From Candidatus Scalindua sp. (GTDB taxonomy: Bacteria; Planctomycetota; Brocadiia; Brocadiales; Scalinduaceae), in contig JAIQZU010000015.1 in assembly GCA_021776915.1 (NCBI GenBank), positions 1-34,590 on the forward strand: a stretch of DNA of 34,590 nucleotides, written 5' to 3'. Shown in pieces: positions 8,525 to 16,765 of this stretch (the stretch's first letter is position 1; every line of letters begins with the position of its first letter). Made by a program: the position numbers and the translations under genes. Under the pieces are notes generated by a model. The model was not told where the DNA came from and made no database searches. It saw only the letters and a list, made by a program, of their open reading frames with translations.

Positions 8525-8610
8525 GAAACCCGACCTACACGTGGAAGGCGTGATAAACCGTAGGTCGCATTTCTTACCTGCCCGACTTCGTCGTTCGGGC
8601 GGGTGCGACA
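8514..8610. repeat. REP pair overlapping a gene end
   Basis: Arms GTCGGGT (8516-8522) and ACCCGAC (8528-8534) form the first hairpin, which contains the stop codon of the upstream receiver. A degenerate GTAGGTCGCATTTCTTACCTGCC unit follows, ending near 8610. Confidence 0.8.
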
Positions 8611-8640
8611 GATGATGTCTTTGTATCAAATAAGGAGAAT

Positions 8641-9738
8641 ATGATGAAAATACTTGCAGTAGACGATGAGCGGGATAATGTAGAGCTTCTCTGTCAGATT
8701 TTAGAAGATGATTACGAGATTATTACGGCATATAATGGCGCTGATTGTATAAAACTGGCAAAGGAACAACATCCTGACATAATAATCCTTGACGTCATGA
8801 TGCCGGAGATGGACGGCTATGAGGTCTTAAAAAGATTACTGGAGGATGAAAGCACCCGCGAGATTCCGGTGATATTCCTGACCGCTCGTTATAAGGATAC
8901 TGACAGGATAGTCAAAGGTCTGGAGAGTGGAGCATTTGATTATATTACCAAACCGATCAACGATGAGGTATTACTGGCAAAGGTTAATACTGCGGCACGC
9001 ATAAAGAAGGCGGAAGATGAGGTCAAGAGACAAAAGGCAGAACTTGAGAAAGCGCAGGAAGAACTTATTCTTAAAGAACGTCTGGCAGCACTGGGGCAAT
9101 TAATAGCCACGGTCAGTCATGAAATTCGCAACCCGCTCGGGACCGTGCAAAACGCCGTATTCTCAATTGGTGAAGCAGTTAAGCACAACAATACAGATCT
9201 GATAGACAGCTCACTGAAACTCGCCGAACGCAATATCAAACGCTGTGACAGGATCATCAATGAACTGCTGGACTTTACGCGCATTCAGAAAATAGAGCTT
9301 GAAAAGGTGGAAATAGACAGTTGGCTCGGTGGTTTGCTTGATGAATATGAACTACCAGAAAACATTGAATGTGTGAGGGATTTGCATTCCGGTATTGATC
9401 TTCAGATAGATCGTGAATATTTGCGCCGCGCTATCAACAATGTTGTCACCAATGCAGTTCAGGCTATACAGGATGAAAACTCGAATGGTAATCAGTTAAA
9501 TGTGAAATCAGTAGCTAACGGGGAGCGGTTAGAACTGCACTTTATCGATAATGGCCCCGGAATACCTGAGGAGATTCTGGAGAAAATCTTTGAGCCCCTG
9601 TTCAGTACCAAAGGGTTTGGAGTGGGTCTGGGTATGCCGGTTATCAAGGATATCATGGAAGAACACAAGGGTGGAGTCGAGATTAAGAGTAAAGCCGGGC
9701 AGGGTACAACTGTTATACTATGGTTGCCAATACAATAA
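8641..9738 (+). CDS. Receiver-first histidine kinase (REC-coiled coil-HisKA-HATPase)
   Basis: This soluble 365-aa protein begins with a receiver (phospho-acceptor Asp51 in ILDVMMPEMDG, Lys104 in TKPIN). A charged coiled coil follows (about 121-150), then HisKA with His160 (SHEIRNPLG), then an HATPase with NNVVTNAVQAI, DNGPGIP and GFGVGLG motifs. With the receiver upstream of the kinase, the protein is probably an intermediate in a relay, with kinase activity set by phosphorylation of its own receiver. There is no membrane segment. AAGGAG stands 5-6 nt before the ATG at 8641; the adjacent ATG at 8644 is also possible. It lies in line with the kinase at 4600 and the receiver at 8162. Confidence 0.93.
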   Translation: MMKILAVDDERDNVELLCQILEDDYEIITAYNGADCIKLAKEQHPDIIILDVMMPEMDGYEVLKRLLEDESTREIPVIFLTARYKDTDRIVKGLESGAFDYITKPINDEVLLAKVNTAARIKKAEDEVKRQKAELEKAQEELILKERLAALGQLIATVSHEIRNPLGTVQNAVFSIGEAVKHNNTDLIDSSLKLAERNIKRCDRIINELLDFTRIQKIELEKVEIDSWLGGLLDEYELPENIECVRDLHSGIDLQIDREYLRRAINNVVTNAVQAIQDENSNGNQLNVKSVANGERLELHFIDNGPGIPEEILEKIFEPLFSTKGFGVGLGMPVIKDIMEEHKGGVEIKSKAGQGTTVILWLPIQ

Positions 9739-9740
9739 AA

Positions 9741-9823
9741 GCTGGGTAGGAGCCGTCTCCTGACGGCGATCGCCAACGGGAGTTGGCTCCTACCAAAACA
9801 TTGAAATTCCTCATACATTAAAC
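9741..9823. repeat. Hairpin repeat GTAGGAGCC/GGCTCCTAC plus 23-bp module
   Basis: GTAGGAGCC (9746-9754) and GGCTCCTAC (9785-9793) form a perfect 9-bp stem. It is followed by the module TTGAAATTCCTCATACATTA (9801-9820), which also appears beside other hairpin families at 116, 243, 16033 and 23268. It fills the gap between two receiver-containing genes and ends at the start codon of the next. Confidence 0.7.
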
Positions 9824-9824
9824 T

Positions 9825-10220
9825 ATGAAGAATCCGATTTGTATATTTATCGTGGATGACGATCATGATTTTGCCAAAAGCATGGCTGACATTATGGAGC
9901 TGCATGGCTATGATGTACAAACGGCTCATAGCGGTGAAGAGGCGGTAAGTAAATTCCGTGATCAGGATTTCGACGTTACTTTTATGGACGTAAAGATGCC
10001 GGGTAAAAATGGCGTTGAAAGTTTTCTGGAAATTCGCAAATTGAAACCAGATGCAAAGGTGGTGATGATAACTGCCTACAGCGTAGAACAACTGCTTGAA
10101 AAGGCTATTCGAAGCGGCGCTTGTGGAATTCTCCACAAACCTTTTGACATGGAAAAAGCAACTAAGATGATAGAGAAACTAAGGGGCCGCAACGGTTCTA
10201 TAAAAAATAACATAAAATAA
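9825..10220 (+). CDS. Single-domain response regulator
   Basis: This 131-aa receiver has an acidic triad DDD (11-13), phospho-acceptor Asp55 (FMDVKMPGKNG), Thr83 and Lys105 (HKPFD), and a basic C-terminal tail but no DNA-binding domain. The stop codon overlaps the ATG of the following kinase (TAATG, one base shared), which indicates translational coupling and probable partnership with it. The ATG follows a repeat module and has no clear Shine-Dalgarno sequence. Confidence 0.92.
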   Translation: MKNPICIFIVDDDHDFAKSMADIMELHGYDVQTAHSGEEAVSKFRDQDFDVTFMDVKMPGKNGVESFLEIRKLKPDAKVVMITAYSVEQLLEKAIRSGACGILHKPFDMEKATKMIEKLRGRNGSIKNNIK

Positions 10221-11758
10221 TGAAGGCGAAAGAAACTAGACAATTTAAAAGCCCTGATGACAAGCGTATTCTGATTGTTGATGATGATGAGGATTTTGTC
10301 ATAAGCCTGGTGGATATTCTGGAACCGCTTGGTTATGTGGTTGAAACTGCGTATAACACAAAGGATGCCCGTAAGAAAATCCAGAATTTCGACGCACATC
10401 TGGCCCTTCTGGATATCCGTTTGGGCCACACCAATGGTGTTAACTTGATTACTAAGTTCAAGTCGGCAAATCCTGATATTCTCTGTGTGATGATGACTGC
10501 CTATACAGATATAGACGCCTCTATCCAGGCACTTAAGGAAGGTTCCTACGACTATCTAAGGAAACCGATAGAAACACATGATCTGTTGGCAACAATAAAC
10601 AGGTGTTTCGAAAGGATTCATCTGGAGGATGAAAAATCTACTGCAATAAGAGAATTACGAGAAAGCGAGAACAAATTCCGAAGACTGTCACAGGAGTTCC
10701 ATACCCTGCTGGACGCTATTGATGATCCAATGATTCAGATTTCCCCCGAGTTTAAAATATTATGGGCAAACCGCAGCGCCGCGACCTTCTCCGGAAAAGA
10801 CACTTCCAGCCTGCAAGGCCAGTATTGTTATAAATTGTGGTTTAAACGCTCCGGCCCTTGTGATGAGTGTCCTGCAATAGCAAAATGTTTTCAAACAGGA
10901 GAAACAGGGAGCATTCAATTCTCAACCCCTGATGGCCGATTTTGCAACTTAAAGGCTTTTCCTGTAAAGAACGAAAGAGGAGAAGTGCAAAATGTAATAG
11001 AATTATATCGTGATATAACGAAAGAGACGATTATGCAGGAGGAATCAACGAGAGCCGCACAGATGGCGACACTGGGAGAACTGGCAGCAAGTGTAGCGCA
11101 TGAAATAAACAACCCGGTATATGGTATTACCATGTGCGCCCAATCATTACTTGCGGAAACCAGAAACGGTAAAATTAAAGATCATGATGTTGTCTTGATG
11201 ATTTTGAAGGAATCGGACCGTATTGCTAATGTGACGAGATGCCTTCTCTCCGCTGTCAGAGATTCTGAAGATACCAAGTGTCTTTGTGATATCAATGGAA
11301 TACTCTCCGACACTCTTACATTAACCGGCGTAATAATACAAAAAGAAGGTATTATTTTAAGGATACAAGTACCCAGAGACCTGCCCTTAATCCTTGCACA
11401 CCCCCAACGGATTCAACAAGTCTTCCTGAATATCCTTAATAATGCAAGGTACACCCTGAACAAAAAGTATCCTGATACAGACGAAAACAAGATCATTGAG
11501 ATCACAGGCAGGGAGATAATGATAGATGACAGCCCGTGTAATCAAATTATATTTTATGATAGAGGTATGGGGATAGCTGCTGATAAAATAGACAAGATAT
11601 TGAATCCGTTCTTTACCACTAAACCTGTGGGAAAAGGAACAGGTCTGGGCCTAAGCATCAGCAATAAGATTATCAAGGGCCATGATGGCAAGATAGAGAT
11701 AGATAGCGTTGAAGGAGAGTTTACGAAGATAATTATCACTCTTCCGGTAGCAAGGTAG
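10220..11758 (+). CDS. Receiver-first histidine kinase with Cys-containing PAS domain
   Basis: This 512-aa cytoplasmic protein has a receiver (Asp65 in LLDIRLG, Lys115), a short coiled coil and a PAS domain (about 158-268). HisKA follows, with His294 in SVAHEINNPV, then an HATPase (NILNNARYTL, DRGMGI, GKGTGLGLSI). The PAS contains a tight cysteine group, C214-x2-C217-x5-C223 (CDECPAIAKC), plus Cys203 and Cys242. Such clusters in PAS domains often suggest redox or metal sensing, but the cofactor cannot be read from sequence. Translation is coupled to the receiver at 9825. Downstream lies a RAYT duplication, so transcription into the sigma-54 activator gene (12771) may have been interrupted. 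Confidence 0.93.
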   Translation: MKAKETRQFKSPDDKRILIVDDDEDFVISLVDILEPLGYVVETAYNTKDARKKIQNFDAHLALLDIRLGHTNGVNLITKFKSANPDILCVMMTAYTDIDASIQALKEGSYDYLRKPIETHDLLATINRCFERIHLEDEKSTAIRELRESENKFRRLSQEFHTLLDAIDDPMIQISPEFKILWANRSAATFSGKDTSSLQGQYCYKLWFKRSGPCDECPAIAKCFQTGETGSIQFSTPDGRFCNLKAFPVKNERGEVQNVIELYRDITKETIMQEESTRAAQMATLGELAASVAHEINNPVYGITMCAQSLLAETRNGKIKDHDVVLMILKESDRIANVTRCLLSAVRDSEDTKCLCDINGILSDTLTLTGVIIQKEGIILRIQVPRDLPLILAHPQRIQQVFLNILNNARYTLNKKYPDTDENKIIEITGREIMIDDSPCNQIIFYDRGMGIAADKIDKILNPFFTTKPVGKGTGLGLSISNKIIKGHDGKIEIDSVEGEFTKIIITLPVAR

Positions 11759-11764
11759 TGTTTT

Positions 11765-12008
11765 GGGTTGTAGTGAGCCGGATTCGCTTAAGGGTATGGA
11801 TATTGAATAATTTAACGATGGGTCTGCTCCGCTTGACCCATCCTACAGAATACGCAATATGTATATATGGCAGAAACACGAGTACGTAGGTTGGGCCCGC
11901 CTGCCAGTCTCCGCCGTTCGGACGGGTACCTGTTCAGGCAGAGAGTGAAGAAATTCGTAGGTTGGGTCAAGCGAAGCGGATCCAACAAAATTAATCTAAT
12001 ACCCAAAA
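11765..12008 (+). repeat. Direct repeat, upstream copy, with remnant RAYT 3' end
   Basis: About 240 bp here is nearly identical to 12500-12770. It begins with the last codons of a RAYT gene (encoding CSEPDSLKGMDIE and a stop, about 11770-11809), then has a GGGTC/GACCC-type hairpin region and a GTAGGTTGGG palindrome block. It ends in CAACAAAATTAATCTAAT just before an ATG. The only trace of the first RAYT copy is its 3' end, so this is the scar of a tandem RAYT duplication that lost most of one gene. Confidence 0.8.
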
Positions 12009-12545
12009 ATGGAATATCGTAGAGTATGGTATCCTGGTGGTTGCTTCTTTTTCACGGTAGTTACTTACAAAAGGCGACCGATCCTGACGATACCGAAAAA
12101 CACCTCGCGATTACGAAAGGCATTTGTACACGTAAAACTTAAGCGGTCTTTTGACATTGCAGGAATTGTTGTATTACCTAACCATTTACATTGTATATGG
12201 CAATTGCCTGAAAACGACTATGATTTTGCAACAAGGTGGCGTTTGATTAAACACTTCTTCAGCCGTTCTTGTATAGGCATTGAAGAGGTTCAAAACCAAT
12301 CACGAATAAGTAAAAAAGAAAAGACGGTATGGCAGAGACGTTATTGGGAACATGTAATTCGTGATGAAAAGGATTGGCAACGGCACATGGATTATATTCA
12401 TTACAACCCTGTTAAACATGGTCTTGTGGAGAGGCCGGTTGACTGGCCATATAGTTCATTCGAGAGAGCAGTCAAGAATGGATTGTATGAAAGAGATTGG
12501 GGTTGTAGTGAGCCGGATTCGCTTAAGGGTATGGATATTGAATAA
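12009..12545 (+). CDS. REP-associated tyrosine transposase (RAYT 2)
   Basis: This intact 178-aa Y1 transposase has the HUH pair N-H-L-H (His59, His61) in VVLPNHLHCIW. Catalytic Tyr129 lies in HMDYIHYNPVKHG, and the WQRRYWEH segment and GCSEPDS C-terminal signature are present. It shares these motifs with RAYT 1 (3724) but belongs to a different subgroup and is flanked by a different palindrome family (GTAGGTTGGG...). The gene lies between two copies of the same 240-bp flank. It separates the kinase at 10220 from the regulator at 12771. Confidence 0.9.
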   Translation: MEYRRVWYPGGCFFFTVVTYKRRPILTIPKNTSRLRKAFVHVKLKRSFDIAGIVVLPNHLHCIWQLPENDYDFATRWRLIKHFFSRSCIGIEEVQNQSRISKKEKTVWQRRYWEHVIRDEKDWQRHMDYIHYNPVKHGLVERPVDWPYSSFERAVKNGLYERDWGCSEPDSLKGMDIE

Positions 12546-12770
12546 TTTAACGATGGGTCTGCTCCGCTTGACCCATCCTACAGAATACGCAATACGTATA
12601 TATGGCAGAAACACGAGTATGTAGGTTGGGCCCGCCTGCCAGTCTCCGCCGTTCGGACGGGTACCTATTCAGGCAGAGAGTGAAGAAATTCGTAGGTTGG
12701 GTCAATGTCCTCGGCGCTTTTTGTCCGGGGAAGCGAAGCGGACCCAACAAAATTAATCTAATAAACAAAA
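12500..12770 (+). repeat. Direct repeat, downstream copy, with inserted CTCGGCGC element
   Basis: This is the second copy of the 11765-12008 repeat, beginning inside the 3' end of RAYT 2. It differs by a few substitutions and by an insertion of about 25 bp (near 12704-12729, GTCCTCGGCGCTTTTTGTCC). The inserted sequence also occurs at 16071-16095 and, with inverted copies, at 21127-21150 and 21249-21272. The repeat ends with the same AAAATTAATCTAAT sequence directly before the start codon of the sigma-54 activator. Confidence 0.8.
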
Positions 12771-14483
12771 ATGGATAAGTCTAAAATCCTCATAATCGAC
12801 GACGAGCCAATTATTACTTCTATGCTGGAAAGATTTCTTTCGCAGGAAGGATACGATGTTGCTACCGCTAATGATATCAAAGAAGCCAATACCAGGATGT
12901 CCCATAAAGATTTTGATTTGTTAATTTCTGACATTATCCTGGGTAGTAACACGGGAATCGACCTCTTACGGGAAATTAAAGCGAAGAAGTTGAGCTGCCC
13001 CGTGATCTTTATCACCGGAAATCCCAATGTTGAAACAGCATCCGAGGCCGTTCGCCTGGGCGCTTACGACTACTTATCAAAACCGGTAGAATTTGAGATA
13101 CTACTACGCACTGTTAAGAAAGCCTTACAACACAAGGCGCTTATTGACGAAAATACTAAATACCGGTCAAACCTTGAGGCTATTTTCAAGAGTATTGATG
13201 AGGCAATAATTACAGTGGACAAGGATTTAGTGATACTTGAATTCAATAAAGCAGCCGAAAAAATATGTGGATTTCCGGGTAATGCTAAAGGACAAAAGTA
13301 TGAATCTTTTCTGGATGGCTGCTGTGGAATAAGCCTTGAAGCTCTCAAAGAGACAATCAACACAAGACTGCCTGCAGAAAGAGGCCGTTTCGAATGTAAT
13401 AAATCAGGCCAACCCAAACGTGTTCTCAGTGTAACCACATACCCACTCTTTGACTACCAGGAGAAATTTAACGGTTGTGTCATGGTAATGAAGGATGATA
13501 CCAGGCTCGTCGACCTGGAGTGTGATCTGCACGAACGTCAGCAACTACAGAATATCATAGGCAAAAGCGCCGGGATGCAAAAGGTTTATTCTTTCATTGA
13601 AGATCTCGCCGACATTCAAACAACCGTCTTGATTACAGGAGAGAACGGCACAGGAAAAGGACTGGTAGCAGAAGCGCTGCATTACCACAAAATGGGTATT
13701 AAAAAGCCTCTTGTCGTAGTAAATTGCACCGCCTTATCTGACAATCTGCTCGAAAGTGAATTGTTTGGACACGTTAAGGGCGCATTTACAGGGGCTGTCA
13801 GTGATAGAATCGGCAGATTCCAGAAAGCAGATGGAGGGACTATCTTCCTGGATGAGATAGGAGATATATCAAATATAATGCAGCTACGCTTATTAAGAGT
13901 GTTACAGGAAATGGAGTTTGAGCGTGTGGGCGATTCAACACCCATCAAAGTAAACGTCAGGATCATTGCCGCCACAAATCAGGACATCCCCAAAAGGGTA
14001 AGACAGGGAAAGTTCCGTGAAGACCTGTATCACAGACTGAGAGTTGTGGAATTGAATGTGCCGCCACTCAGGGAGAGACGCGAAGACATTCCACTCCTGG
14101 TAGAGCATTTTATAGTAAAGTTCAACAAAAAATTCAATAAGAACATTAAATCCATATCTGCAGATGTTCAAAGGATATTCATGGATTACAAATGGCCCGG
14201 AAACGTCAGGGAACTCCAGCACACTATGGAATATGCGTTCGTACTCTGTAAAGAAACCATAATCACTAAAGACTGCCTGCAAACTGATTTTCAAGACTCC
14301 AGCGCCGCAGATACCCAATCAATAAAAAAGAAGAAACACTATGACAAACAGGCAATTATTCAGGCATTGAAAGAAACCGGTTGGAACAAGGCCAAGGCAG
14401 CGCGACTACTGGGTATAGCCCGCAGAACTATCTACCTGAAAATAAATGAGTATGATATTGTGGAGAATGTAGCAGATTCATAA
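12771..14483 (+). CDS. Sigma-54-dependent response regulator (REC-PAS-AAA-Fis, NtrC family)
   Basis: This 570-aa transcription activator has a receiver (Asp54, Lys104) and a PAS-like domain (about 130-245) that most NtrC relatives lack. The AAA domain carries Walker A GENGTGKG (290-297), the sigma-54 contact loop GAFTGA (337-342) and Walker B GGTIFLDEIGD (355-365). A Fis-type helix-turn-helix lies near the C-terminus (NKAKAARLLGIARRTIY). All motifs needed for sigma-54 activation are present. Walker A ends in G rather than the usual E, which is unlikely to matter. It is the only DNA-binding regulator in the island and a plausible end point for the phosphate relay. The start codon directly follows a repeat, so its native promoter may have been displaced. 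Confidence 0.95.
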   Translation: MDKSKILIIDDEPIITSMLERFLSQEGYDVATANDIKEANTRMSHKDFDLLISDIILGSNTGIDLLREIKAKKLSCPVIFITGNPNVETASEAVRLGAYDYLSKPVEFEILLRTVKKALQHKALIDENTKYRSNLEAIFKSIDEAIITVDKDLVILEFNKAAEKICGFPGNAKGQKYESFLDGCCGISLEALKETINTRLPAERGRFECNKSGQPKRVLSVTTYPLFDYQEKFNGCVMVMKDDTRLVDLECDLHERQQLQNIIGKSAGMQKVYSFIEDLADIQTTVLITGENGTGKGLVAEALHYHKMGIKKPLVVVNCTALSDNLLESELFGHVKGAFTGAVSDRIGRFQKADGGTIFLDEIGDISNIMQLRLLRVLQEMEFERVGDSTPIKVNVRIIAATNQDIPKRVRQGKFREDLYHRLRVVELNVPPLRERREDIPLLVEHFIVKFNKKFNKNIKSISADVQRIFMDYKWPGNVRELQHTMEYAFVLCKETIITKDCLQTDFQDSSAADTQSIKKKKHYDKQAIIQALKETGWNKAKAARLLGIARRTIYLKINEYDIVENVADS

Positions 14484-14485
14484 TC

Positions 14486-14534
14486 TGTGCAATTATACAC
14501 TTATGTGCATTCTTCACTTATGTGCAATTGCACA
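14486..14534. promoter_or_regulatory. Cluster of TGTGCA palindromes
   Basis: TGTGCAATTATACA (14486-14499), a half site in TATGTGCAT (14503-14510) and a perfect 14-bp palindrome TGTGCA-AT-TGCACA (14521-14534) directly follow the sigma-54 activator gene. An inverted half site TTGCACATAAGT lies at 14913-14924. The layout suits activator or repressor binding ahead of the receiver genes at 15004. A similar palindrome lies at 486-499. The remaining sequence to 14994 (about 450 bp) is AT-rich, with no gene and no repeat recognised. Confidence 0.45.
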
Positions 14535-15003
14535 CCTTTATTGTCTTTTAAACCTCCGATTACATCAAAATTTTGATACAAATAAAATTTTTTCTCACAC
14601 ACTGCCCGTGCCCTCATAAAGCTATCTTTCACCATCGAATATCAGTATCACTATAGCTGTTTTATCCTGCCAGGACTCTCACCATTAAACACTTTACAAA
14701 CTTATAAACTATTATAATACATGCCTTTAGCCACAATTTCCATACATTTATTTTTTATGTTTCCATGGCAATATTCTTCAGTATTTTAAAGAGCCACTCA
14801 TTAATCTATGTTAAACACATTGCGATATTAAATTTCCTTAATTCTCCAGTCTGAAGCTGAAAACTTAGCAACATTTTTAAAATGGCATTTATTTTGATAT
14901 ATAATCATCTAGTTGCACATAAGTTGAGTAATTCAGGTTACACAATATTTTCGTTGGAAGTACATCAGGCGTAAACTGTACTGATAAAAAGGAGATGTTT
15001 GTT

Positions 15004-15414
15004 TTGGGAGTAAAGCAGATTTTAATTATTGAAGACGATCCGGATCACGCAGAGTTAATTATTGAAGGACTCGATGTAGAAGACATCAAAAAGAAAGTCA
15101 TCTTAATGAAAGATGGACAGGAGGTAATAGATTATTTTCAGGAATCTGTTGTTAAATGGGAGGGAAAGATACAATATATTATAAGCCTGATTATACTGGA
15201 CCTTAATATACCTAAAGTTCATGGTATGGATGTACTGAAGTTTTTGAAGAATAATCCAATGTATAGTTCGATTCCGGTAATTATTCTTTCAACAAGTAGT
15301 GACCATAAAACCATTAAGAAGGCGTATGAAAATGGAGTTGACGGTTATATTATAAAGCCACTTTCCTATGATGATTTTGTTGAAAAATTAAAGATACTGA
15401 AAGGATTCTGCTGA
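15004..15414 (+). CDS. Single-domain response regulator, tandem paralogue 1
   Basis: This 136-aa receiver is of the Rcp1-like type, with an insertion before the phosphorylation strand. It has IEDDPDHAELI near the N-terminus, phospho-acceptor Asp66 (LDLNIPKVHGMD), the LSTSS segment and Lys118. The TTG at 15004 is preferred over the ATG at 14995 because GGAG (14991-14994) abuts that ATG but sits 9 nt from the TTG. The paralogue at 15469 also begins with TTG in the same GTTTGTTTTGG context. It is first of three tandem paralogues that probably arose by gene duplication. No output domain or adjacent kinase is present. Confidence 0.9.
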   Translation: MGVKQILIIEDDPDHAELIIEGLDVEDIKKKVILMKDGQEVIDYFQESVVKWEGKIQYIISLIILDLNIPKVHGMDVLKFLKNNPMYSSIPVIILSTSSDHKTIKKAYENGVDGYIIKPLSYDDFVEKLKILKGFC

Positions 15415-15468
15415 ATACTTCTACCTCGCCAGGCAAAAGGCCTCAACGAAAAGAGAGAAGGGTTTGTT

Positions 15469-15882
15469 TTGGAAGAAAAGACGATATTAATTGCTGAAGA
15501 TGACCCGGACCATGCAGAGTTAATTATTGATGAACTTAATACCGGGGATATTAGAAAGGAAATTATATTAAAGAAAAATGGCCAGGAGGTAATAGATTTT
15601 TTTCTGGAAACAGGCATTAATAGCTGTGGTGAAAAAGGGCTTCAAATTGACTTAATCGTGCTTGACCTTAATCTGCCAAAAATCCATGGTATGGACGTCC
15701 TGAAAATTCTAAAGAATGACCCTAAGCATAAGTCAATACCTATAGTAGTGTTCTCAACAAGTTTTGATCCTAAAACTATTTCAGAGGTGCGGAAGAATGG
15801 GGCCAACGGTTACATAACAAAGCCTGCTTCTTTTAAAGAGTTCGAGGAGAATATAAAGTTGTTGAAGGAATACATCTCTTAG
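15469..15882 (+). CDS. Single-domain response regulator, tandem paralogue 2
   Basis: This 137-aa receiver is closely related to its neighbours. It has AEDDPDHAELIID, phospho-acceptor Asp66 (LDLNLPKIHGMD), the FSTSF segment and Lys118 (TKPAS). Translation starts at TTG 15469 with GAAGGG about 7 nt upstream. It lies 54 nt after paralogue 1 and is probably co-transcribed with it. The unusual start codon could keep expression low. Confidence 0.9.
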   Translation: MEEKTILIAEDDPDHAELIIDELNTGDIRKEIILKKNGQEVIDFFLETGINSCGEKGLQIDLIVLDLNLPKIHGMDVLKILKNDPKHKSIPIVVFSTSFDPKTISEVRKNGANGYITKPASFKEFEENIKLLKEYIS

Positions 15883-15918
15883 ATTGGATTCCAACATCTA
15901 CTCTATATTCAATCAAGT

Positions 15919-16050
15919 TAAGTCGCTATCACGACAAAATTCCTCGACTCCGCTCTCTCCGAGTCAGAAGCTCTACTGAGCCGGAAGCGGAATGACGTCA
16001 CACTGAGCGGAGTCGAAGTGTTATCAACATTGTTGAATTTCCTATGCATC
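15919..16050. repeat. Family B composite repeat
   Basis: AAGTCGCTATCACGAC is followed by CTCGACTCCGCTC and its inverse GAGCGGAGTCGAAG (about 16005-16018), then by the TTGAATTTCCTATGCAT module at 16033. The modular order matches 116-262. It sits between receiver paralogues 2 and 3. Confidence 0.75.
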
Positions 16051-16062
16051 CAGTTAGCAACA

Positions 16063-16116
16063 ATGGGTCAATGTCCTCGGCGCTTTTTGTCCGGGGAAGC
16101 GATGCGGACCCAACAT
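16063..16116. repeat. Family C palindrome with CTCGGCGC insert
   Basis: TGGGTC (16064-16069) and GACCCA (about 16107-16112) flank the sequence GTCCTCGGCGCTTTTTGTCC. The same block occurs in the repeat at 12700-12750. It lies directly upstream of receiver paralogue 3. Confidence 0.7.
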
Positions 16117-16138
16117 AATTTATATAAAGAGTTAACCC

Positions 16139-16612
16139 ATGAATGAACCGAAAATTAATATCCTGCTTATCGAAGATGACCCGGACCACGCAGACCTGAT
16201 ACTTGACATATTCGATACAGAGGATGTCAATAGTGATGTTATCTTGATGAAGGATGGGCAGGAAGTCATAGATTATCTTCAAGGAACAGATTACCCTGCC
16301 GGGACAGTACAATCTGATATTAAGGGTGACAATATAAGACACTCTCAAATTGACCTGATCATATTAGACCTTAATCTGCCCAAGATTAATGGCATGGATG
16401 TACTGAAATCTCTAAAGGGAAACTCAAAGTGTTCTTCAATCCCTGTAGTTATTTTATCAACAAGCTCTGATCAAAATACTATTTCAGAAGCATACAGAAA
16501 CGGAGCAAATGGTTATGTAACAAAACCAATGTCTTATGATGAATTCGTAGACAAGATAAAGATGCTGAGGCTGTATTGGTCTGATACTAATACGTTACCG
16601 CTACAAGTATAA
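16139..16612 (+). CDS. Single-domain response regulator, tandem paralogue 3
   Basis: This 157-aa receiver has IEDDPDHADLI, phospho-acceptor Asp77 (LDLNLPKINGMD), LSTSSD and Lys129 (TKPMS). It is longer than its two upstream relatives, with about ten extra residues around 52-68 in the insertion before the phosphorylation strand, and with an extra C-terminal tail. Two repeats (15919-16116) separate it from paralogue 2, so it may have its own promoter. The ATG start has no strong RBS. Confidence 0.9.
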   Translation: MNEPKINILLIEDDPDHADLILDIFDTEDVNSDVILMKDGQEVIDYLQGTDYPAGTVQSDIKGDNIRHSQIDLIILDLNLPKINGMDVLKSLKGNSKCSSIPVVILSTSSDQNTISEAYRNGANGYVTKPMSYDEFVDKIKMLRLYWSDTNTLPLQV

Positions 16613-16621
16613 CTTTAAAAA

Positions 16622-16755
16622 CAATCCTTCGACTCCGCTCAGGATGATGTCACACTGAGCGGAGTCGAAGTGCTAACAACAAGTTAGACAAATGTTTGGT
16701 AGAGTGGATGACCCGGGCGGGAGCGATGTCACACTGAGCGGAGTCGAAGTGTAAT
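16622..16755. repeat. Family B repeats (one full, one half)
   Basis: A short full hairpin (CCTTCGACTCCGCTC ... GAGCGGAGTCGAAG, about 16625-16670) is followed about 60 bp later by a lone right half, ACACTGAGCGGAGTCGAAGT (about 16731-16750). Confidence 0.75.
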
Positions 16756-16765
16756 CAATAATATT

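Noticed and set aside
9492-10136. 214-aa minus-strand frame
   Set aside because: It is antisense to the 8641 kinase end and the 9825 receiver, both with full motif sets.
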